Assembly: GCA_022773395.1 (NCBI GenBank)
Contig: JALFBL010000010.1
Location: 22,181 to 86,180, forward strand
Reading direction: 5' to 3'
Length of the DNA stretch: 64,000 nt
Source: Prevotella sp.
GTDB taxonomy: Bacteria > Bacteroidota > Bacteroidia > Bacteroidales > Bacteroidaceae
Position 1 is the first letter of the stretch. Every line of letters begins with the position of its first letter. The notes beneath the pieces were generated by a model. That model was not told where the DNA came from. It was given only the letters and a program-made list of their open reading frames with translations, and searched no databases. Made by a program: the position numbers and the translations under genes. Below are positions 59,806 to 64,000 of this stretch, in pieces.

Positions 59806-59844
59806 AGGAGCAGTTACTTTATTTTAATATATAGTGCTGCTCCT
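59806..59844 (+). promoter_or_regulatory. Hairpin between precursor and ATP-grasp gene
   Basis: AGGAGCAG (59806-59813) pairs with CTGCTCCT (59837-59844) around a 23-nt AT-rich loop. It lies 14 bp after the precursor stop and 17 bp before the next start, with no T run. It could protect the precursor message or reduce read-through so that precursor exceeds enzyme. Confidence 0.55.
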
Positions 59845-59861
59845 ATTAAATTTTATTATAA

Positions 59862-60839
59862 ATGATTCTCATTTTATCATATAAAGATTACGAGCAAGGT
59901 ACAGATCCTATTTCAGAATGGCTATTATACTATAAATATCCATTTCGAAAAATTACGATAGAAGACTTACTTACATCTTCTCTCACTTTAAATTCTCAGA
60001 CAGGAGAGGTTATTATAAATAATTTAAATCTGACTCAGGAAATTAATGTAATTCTATATAGGCGGTTTATAAAAGAGGTGGAGTTTTATAAAGGTGTAGA
60101 TTTAGGGAAAATAAGTAAAAAAATAAATAAAGAAAGTAATTTAGAGTTAAAATCTATTATTGATTATATGTTCTTTCTTTTAAAAGATAAATATTGGGTT
60201 CCCAATATTTCATCTTTTTCCGTAAATAAGGAGCAAATATTATTAGAAGCTAAAAATCAAAAGCTCAATACACCTCGCTCCATTGTTACGACATCAAGGA
60301 AAGAATTAATAGAATTTAAGAAACATGTTGGGGAAATTATATACAAACCAATAGAATCTTTTGGTTACTATCAAATTGGGTATTATACATATTCTAGTTA
60401 TGTAACAAATATTACAAATGGAATCATAAAAGAGTTTTCTGATATATTTTTTCCAAGCCTTTTCCAAGAATTAATAGAAGCAGAATATGAAATTAGAACA
60501 TTTTATATAGATGGAGAGTTTTATTCTTCTGCGATTCTTCGATCTCAAAAGGAAAAAGATTACAATGTTGATGTAAAACTAGACTTTGATAAAATTGATA
60601 CAGACTGGGTTACTTATGATTTACCCAATCCTATCAAAAGAAAAATAATCAAACTTATGAAAAGAATAGATTTGATTACTGGTTCTATTGATATAATAAA
60701 AAGCACAAATGGAAAGTATTATTTTCTTGAGGTAAATCCTGTAGGGCAATATTTAGCACCATCTTTTTTGTGCAATTATAACTTACCAAAAATTATTGCA
60801 GAATGGTTAATAAAAAAAGACAGAAGTTTGAGCATTTAG
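59862..60839 (+). CDS. Grasp-with-spasm-type ATP-grasp peptide maturase
   Basis: A 325-residue ATP-grasp ligase. The opening MILILSYKDYEQGTDPISEW, the nucleotide-binding EIIYKPIESFGYYQIG, the QELIEAEYEIRTFYIDGEFYSS segment and the metal-binding ending LEVNPVGQY (around residues 289-297) and SFLCNYNLPKIIAEWLI are the family pattern known from graspetide ligases and the grasp-with-spasm systems of Bacteroidota. It activates side-chain carboxylates with ATP and joins them to Ser, Thr or Lys. The precursor directly upstream offers Asp and many Ser/Thr. Confidence 0.88.
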   Translation: MILILSYKDYEQGTDPISEWLLYYKYPFRKITIEDLLTSSLTLNSQTGEVIINNLNLTQEINVILYRRFIKEVEFYKGVDLGKISKKINKESNLELKSIIDYMFFLLKDKYWVPNISSFSVNKEQILLEAKNQKLNTPRSIVTTSRKELIEFKKHVGEIIYKPIESFGYYQIGYYTYSSYVTNITNGIIKEFSDIFFPSLFQELIEAEYEIRTFYIDGEFYSSAILRSQKEKDYNVDVKLDFDKIDTDWVTYDLPNPIKRKIIKLMKRIDLITGSIDIIKSTNGKYYFLEVNPVGQYLAPSFLCNYNLPKIIAEWLIKKDRSLSI

Positions 60840-61027
60840 TAGAAGAGGAAGAATTAAAAAACTTACCACTCGCCTTCCGCTTCCTAATCAAAAGACCAAC
60901 AAATATTATAGGTGAAATGTATAGCCAAGTACGCTTTAGTTCATCTTCTAAATTACAAACAAAAAGTTTGAATAATTACTTGGACTTTACACCTATATCA
61001 AGTATTTTTATTTCTAAAGAAAAATAG
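60803..61027 (+). CDS. Small protein of unknown function in the RiPP operon
   Basis: A 74-residue frame from an ATG inside the end of the ATP-grasp gene (37-bp overlap) to a stop 2 bp before the next gene. It reads MVNKKRQKFEHLVEEEELKN, then LPLAFRFLIKRPTNIIGEMY and a Ser-rich end. I know no relative. Its fit between two coupled genes makes it a credible small protein; it might guide the precursor to the enzymes or be a second peptide substrate. An ATG at 60916 would shorten it. Confidence 0.5.
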   Translation: MVNKKRQKFEHLVEEEELKNLPLAFRFLIKRPTNIIGEMYSQVRFSSSSKLQTKSLNNYLDFTPISSIFISKEK

Positions 61028-61029
61028 TT

Positions 61030-61971
61030 ATGGAAAAATTCTTTAAGTTGTTTTCTTGTAATAAGATTGTAAGAGGGAAAAGTATGGGGGCTATTTATCT
61101 ACTAAATAGAGCGCGAATCGAAAGAGTTCCTCTTGATGTTTGTGACTTGATTAGTGAATTAGAAGTGTATTCGATTAATTTCATCAAAAAGCGATATAGG
61201 GAAGATATTGTAAACCAGTGGATATCGTATTTGATAAAAAATGAGATAGGTCATTTAACTCAAGAACCAAATCGATTTAATGATTCTCCTAATGAATATA
61301 ATACCCCCTCATTAATCCAAAGGGCACAAATTGAGTTTTCTCTAAATAGTTCTTATAATATTTCTTCTCTTGTAAAAAAACTTGATTTGCTTCTTTGTAA
61401 GCATATCGAGGTAAGATTTGTAGGAAAAGCTAATTATGACATGTTAAATTCTTTCTTTAATATGTTCAAGACAACTTGTATACGTTCCATCTCTGTCTAT
61501 ATAGAATCGTACCATTCATCTAACATAAAAAAAGATATGTTGCTATTATATAGCAACAATCCCAAAATCTCTTATATATACATATTTAATGCCATTTTAA
61601 ATATATCATGGGGAAATATTCATCTCATTAAGAAAAATATAGATGTCTTTTTAGATAAGCCTTGGAATTTGGATCATTTATTAATTAATTTTCTTTTTTT
61701 TACAGAATCTTTAAAATACAACACTTTCTATCACAAAAAGATAGCTATTAATAAAGATGGAGTTATCAAGAATGATCTATCTCTCCCACATAACTTTGAC
61801 ACCGTTGATACATGTGATATTGAGGAGCTAATCAATGACCCACAATTTACTTTCTTTTGGAACATAAATGCAGATAGCATTGAATCTTTGAAAGATTCTG
61901 AACTTAGATATGCAATATACCCTGCTAGAGAACTAATAAAACAAGGTGATCATTTTTTTCTCAAAGAATAA
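61030..61971 (+). CDS. Grasp-with-spasm partner protein lacking SPASM cysteines
   Basis: A 313-residue protein that follows the grasp-with-spasm SPASM-protein layout: opening FKLFSCNKIVRGKSMGAIYL, a TIM-barrel-like middle (IEFSLNSSYNISSLVKKL, CKHIEVRFVGKANYDML, CIRSISVYIES) and a C-terminal region IAINKDGVIKN...DPQFTFFWNINADSI. Canonical members carry a cysteine-rich end like CKDCEFRYxCxDCR; here the same stretch reads SLKDSELRYAIYPAR (residues 286-300), so all four SPASM cysteines are gone. No CxxxCxxC radical-SAM motif is present. It may act as a scaffold or precursor-binding protein. It starts 2 bp after the small open frame. Confidence 0.78.
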   Translation: MEKFFKLFSCNKIVRGKSMGAIYLLNRARIERVPLDVCDLISELEVYSINFIKKRYREDIVNQWISYLIKNEIGHLTQEPNRFNDSPNEYNTPSLIQRAQIEFSLNSSYNISSLVKKLDLLLCKHIEVRFVGKANYDMLNSFFNMFKTTCIRSISVYIESYHSSNIKKDMLLLYSNNPKISYIYIFNAILNISWGNIHLIKKNIDVFLDKPWNLDHLLINFLFFTESLKYNTFYHKKIAINKDGVIKNDLSLPHNFDTVDTCDIEELINDPQFTFFWNINADSIESLKDSELRYAIYPARELIKQGDHFFLKE

Positions 61972-61972
61972 T

Positions 61973-64000
61973 ATGAAGAGCAAACGAATAAAGCTGATTC
62001 GACAAAGCGATTCTATTGATTGTGGTCCCACTTGTTTATCAATAATATCAAGAGCTTACAAAAAGAATCTTAGCGTAGAAAAAATAAAAGATTTATGTGG
62101 TTTGTCAGCAGAGGGAGTTTCTCTTCTTGGTATTAGTAGAGCTGCCGAAATCATTGGATTTAGGACTATTGGTGGAAAAACGACAATATCTTCTTTACTT
62201 TATGAGGTACCATTACCTTGTATAGTTCATTGGAATCAAAACCATTTTATAGTAGTTTATAAAGTACGAAAGCGACATAAAGACAAATGCACTATATATG
62301 TAGCAGACCCTGAAAAAGGGATACTTACATATACCAAAGAAGAATTTTGTGAACACTGGATAAGCACCAAAACCAATGGAGAAGAAAAAGGCGTTGTACT
62401 ACTTCTCGAACCGACTGAGCAATTCTATGCTCAAAAAGATGCTAAAACCATTTCCACTCAAAACCGAGTGAAATTCCTTTGGGGCTATCTCAAGAAGTAC
62501 AAGCGCTTCTTTACGCAGTTGATACTCGGCTTGTTGCTCGGCTCGCTCCTGCAGCTTATCTTTCCTTTCTTGACACAAGCTATAGTAGATACGGGTATCG
62601 GAGGAAAGGACATCGGCTTTGTGTGGTTAGTACTGTTAGCGGAGATGATGCTCCTCTTTAGCCGTACTGCCATCGACTTTATCCGCTCCAAGATACTCCT
62701 TCACATATCCACACGCATCAATATCTCGCTCATATCGGATTTCTTCATCAAGCTGATGAAACTGCCGATGAAGTTCTTCGACACCAAACTAATGGGAGAC
62801 CTCTTGCAACGCATTGAAGACCATCGACGTGTGGAGCAGTTTCTCACCTCAAGCAGTCTGAGCCTGCTGTTCTCTTTCTTCACCTTTCTTGTCTTCGGTA
62901 TTGTGCTTGCAGTCTATAACATAGGCATCTTCCTTGTTTTCCTCTTGGGAACATCGCTTTATGCCGGATGGGTTATCCTTTTTCTCAAAAAGCGCAGACA
63001 GCTTGACTATAAATACTTTGAGCAGGCAGGGCGCAACCGCAACGTCACCTACCAACTCATAGGTGGTATGCAGGAAATCAAGCTGCAAGGGTGTGAGCAG
63101 CGCAAACGCTGGGAGTGGGAGGATGTGCAAGCCGATTTATTCAAAGTTAATCTGCAATCACTCAATCTTCAGCAAGTACAACAAGCCGGAAGCATTACCA
63201 TCAACGAAGTAAAAAACATACTTATCACGGTACTTGCTGCCTCTGCCGTGATACATGGCAGTATGACACTTGGTATGATGCTGGCAGTACAGTACATTAT
63301 AGGACAACTCAACAGTCCCGTAGAACAACTCATCCAGTTCATCTACTCTTGGCAGGACGTGAGCATCAGCCTTGACCGCATGAACGAAATACATACCGAG
63401 ACCAATGAGGAGAATGCCGAACGGACACGTACCGACTATACGGACGAAACAGCCGAGGGACATTCCCTCACGATAAAAGACCTATCCTTTAAATACGAAA
63501 TCTACAGTCCGAAAGATATTCTCTCCGACATCAATCTCTCCATACCCAACGGCAAAGTAACCGCTATCGTGGGGGCGAGTGGAAGTGGAAAGACCACACT
63601 TGTAAAACTCCTTTTGGGATTCTATGAGCCATTAAACGGAAGTATTCAGATAGGCAGTGCCAACCTGAATGAATATAATCTCGGCTGGTGGCGAAGCCAA
63701 TGCGGTGCGGTCATGCAGGAGGGGTATCTCTTCTCCGATACCATAGCGAGAAATATCGCCATATCTGATGATGAGCCCGACATCGAACGTATCCGCCATG
63801 CTGCCCGAGTGGCAAACATCGCAGACTACATCGAAGCCCTGCCTTTGGCTTACAACACAATGATAGGACAGGACGGACAGGGCATCAGTCAGGGACAACG
63901 ACAACGCATTTTGATAGCAAGGGTAGTCTATAAGAATCCAATGTTTGTCTTTCTGGATGAAGCGACCAATGCCCTCGATGCCAACAATGAACGAGCCATT
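61973..64000 (+). CDS. C39-peptidase ABC transporter (PCAT), truncated at window end
   Basis: 676 codons from ATG 61973 to the window edge. An N-terminal C39 peptidase domain (about 1-140) shows catalytic Cys17 in SIDCGPTCLS, His91 in NHFIVV and Asp112 in VADPEKG. The transmembrane domain spans about 165-440. The ATPase domain has Walker A VGASGSGKTTL, Q-loop MQEGYLF, signature ISQGQRQRI and Walker B FVFLDEATNALD. It should cleave the precursor leader and export the core. The first part (to about 62460) is AT-rich, the rest clearly richer in GC, a break inside one gene. Confidence 0.92.
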   Translation, partial: MKSKRIKLIRQSDSIDCGPTCLSIISRAYKKNLSVEKIKDLCGLSAEGVSLLGISRAAEIIGFRTIGGKTTISSLLYEVPLPCIVHWNQNHFIVVYKVRKRHKDKCTIYVADPEKGILTYTKEEFCEHWISTKTNGEEKGVVLLLEPTEQFYAQKDAKTISTQNRVKFLWGYLKKYKRFFTQLILGLLLGSLLQLIFPFLTQAIVDTGIGGKDIGFVWLVLLAEMMLLFSRTAIDFIRSKILLHISTRINISLISDFFIKLMKLPMKFFDTKLMGDLLQRIEDHRRVEQFLTSSSLSLLFSFFTFLVFGIVLAVYNIGIFLVFLLGTSLYAGWVILFLKKRRQLDYKYFEQAGRNRNVTYQLIGGMQEIKLQGCEQRKRWEWEDVQADLFKVNLQSLNLQQVQQAGSITINEVKNILITVLAASAVIHGSMTLGMMLAVQYIIGQLNSPVEQLIQFIYSWQDVSISLDRMNEIHTETNEENAERTRTDYTDETAEGHSLTIKDLSFKYEIYSPKDILSDINLSIPNGKVTAIVGASGSGKTTLVKLLLGFYEPLNGSIQIGSANLNEYNLGWWRSQCGAVMQEGYLFSDTIARNIAISDDEPDIERIRHAARVANIADYIEALPLAYNTMIGQDGQGISQGQRQRILIARVVYKNPMFVFLDEATNALDANNERAI

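Overview
The window comes from a Bacteroidota chromosome, most likely a Prevotella-like member of the Prevotellaceae. Promoters follow the Bacteroidota pattern (TTTG, about 19-20 bp, then TAnnTTTG). Shine-Dalgarno sequences are almost absent. Many secreted proteins end in type IX secretion (T9SS) sorting tails. A Porphyromonas-type glutaminyl cyclase, a uppS-DUF6089-bamA-skp block and a moxR/DUF58/DUF4129/DUF4350/spoIIM cluster point the same way. No taxonomic search was possible.

Layout. 0-5.4 kb: vitamin B12 uptake and corrinoid assembly (substrate-binding protein tail, btuC, cobQ, cbiB, threonine-phosphate decarboxylase, GNAT). 5.5-5.9 kb: a 390-bp non-coding repeat built around five 22-bp units. 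6-10.7 kb: a secreted phosphatase, an outer-membrane barrel, pncB and a decayed T9SS gene. 10.7-15.9 kb: tRNA-Gln, then on the minus strand metK-DUF4271-hemD-rnpA-yidD-tyrS. 16-25.8 kb: an Lrp regulator, a C26-M19 peptidase fusion, a glutaminyl cyclase and the six-gene spoIIM-moxR-DUF58 operon. 26-30 kb: sirtuin, YitT protein and OPT transporter. 30-33 kb: three tandem FKBP isomerases. 33-39 kb: secreted LRR, Omp28-like and DKNYY proteins. 39-48 kb: the envelope block murI, three skp genes, bamA, uppS, DUF6089 and DUF6242.

From about 48 kb the sequence is accessory. Two T9SS paralogs (48.4 and 54.6 kb, opposite orientation) bracket a zone that holds the second copy of the 390-bp repeat, a receptor fragment, an Imm40-type immunity gene whose toxin survives only as a C-terminal stub, TetR remnants and small-protein candidates.

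The last 6.7 kb (57.2-64.0 kb) is an AT-rich RiPP operon. It encodes an outer-membrane receptor-like protein, a Ser/Thr/Asp-rich repeat precursor peptide, an ATP-grasp peptide ligase, a small unknown protein, a grasp-with-spasm partner that has lost its SPASM cysteines, and a C39-peptidase ABC exporter that runs off the window. I expect the precursor core to be cross-linked by the ATP-grasp enzyme, then cleaved and exported by the C39 transporter. This is the best candidate for an undescribed system: the repeated core and the cysteine-free SPASM partner both look unusual.
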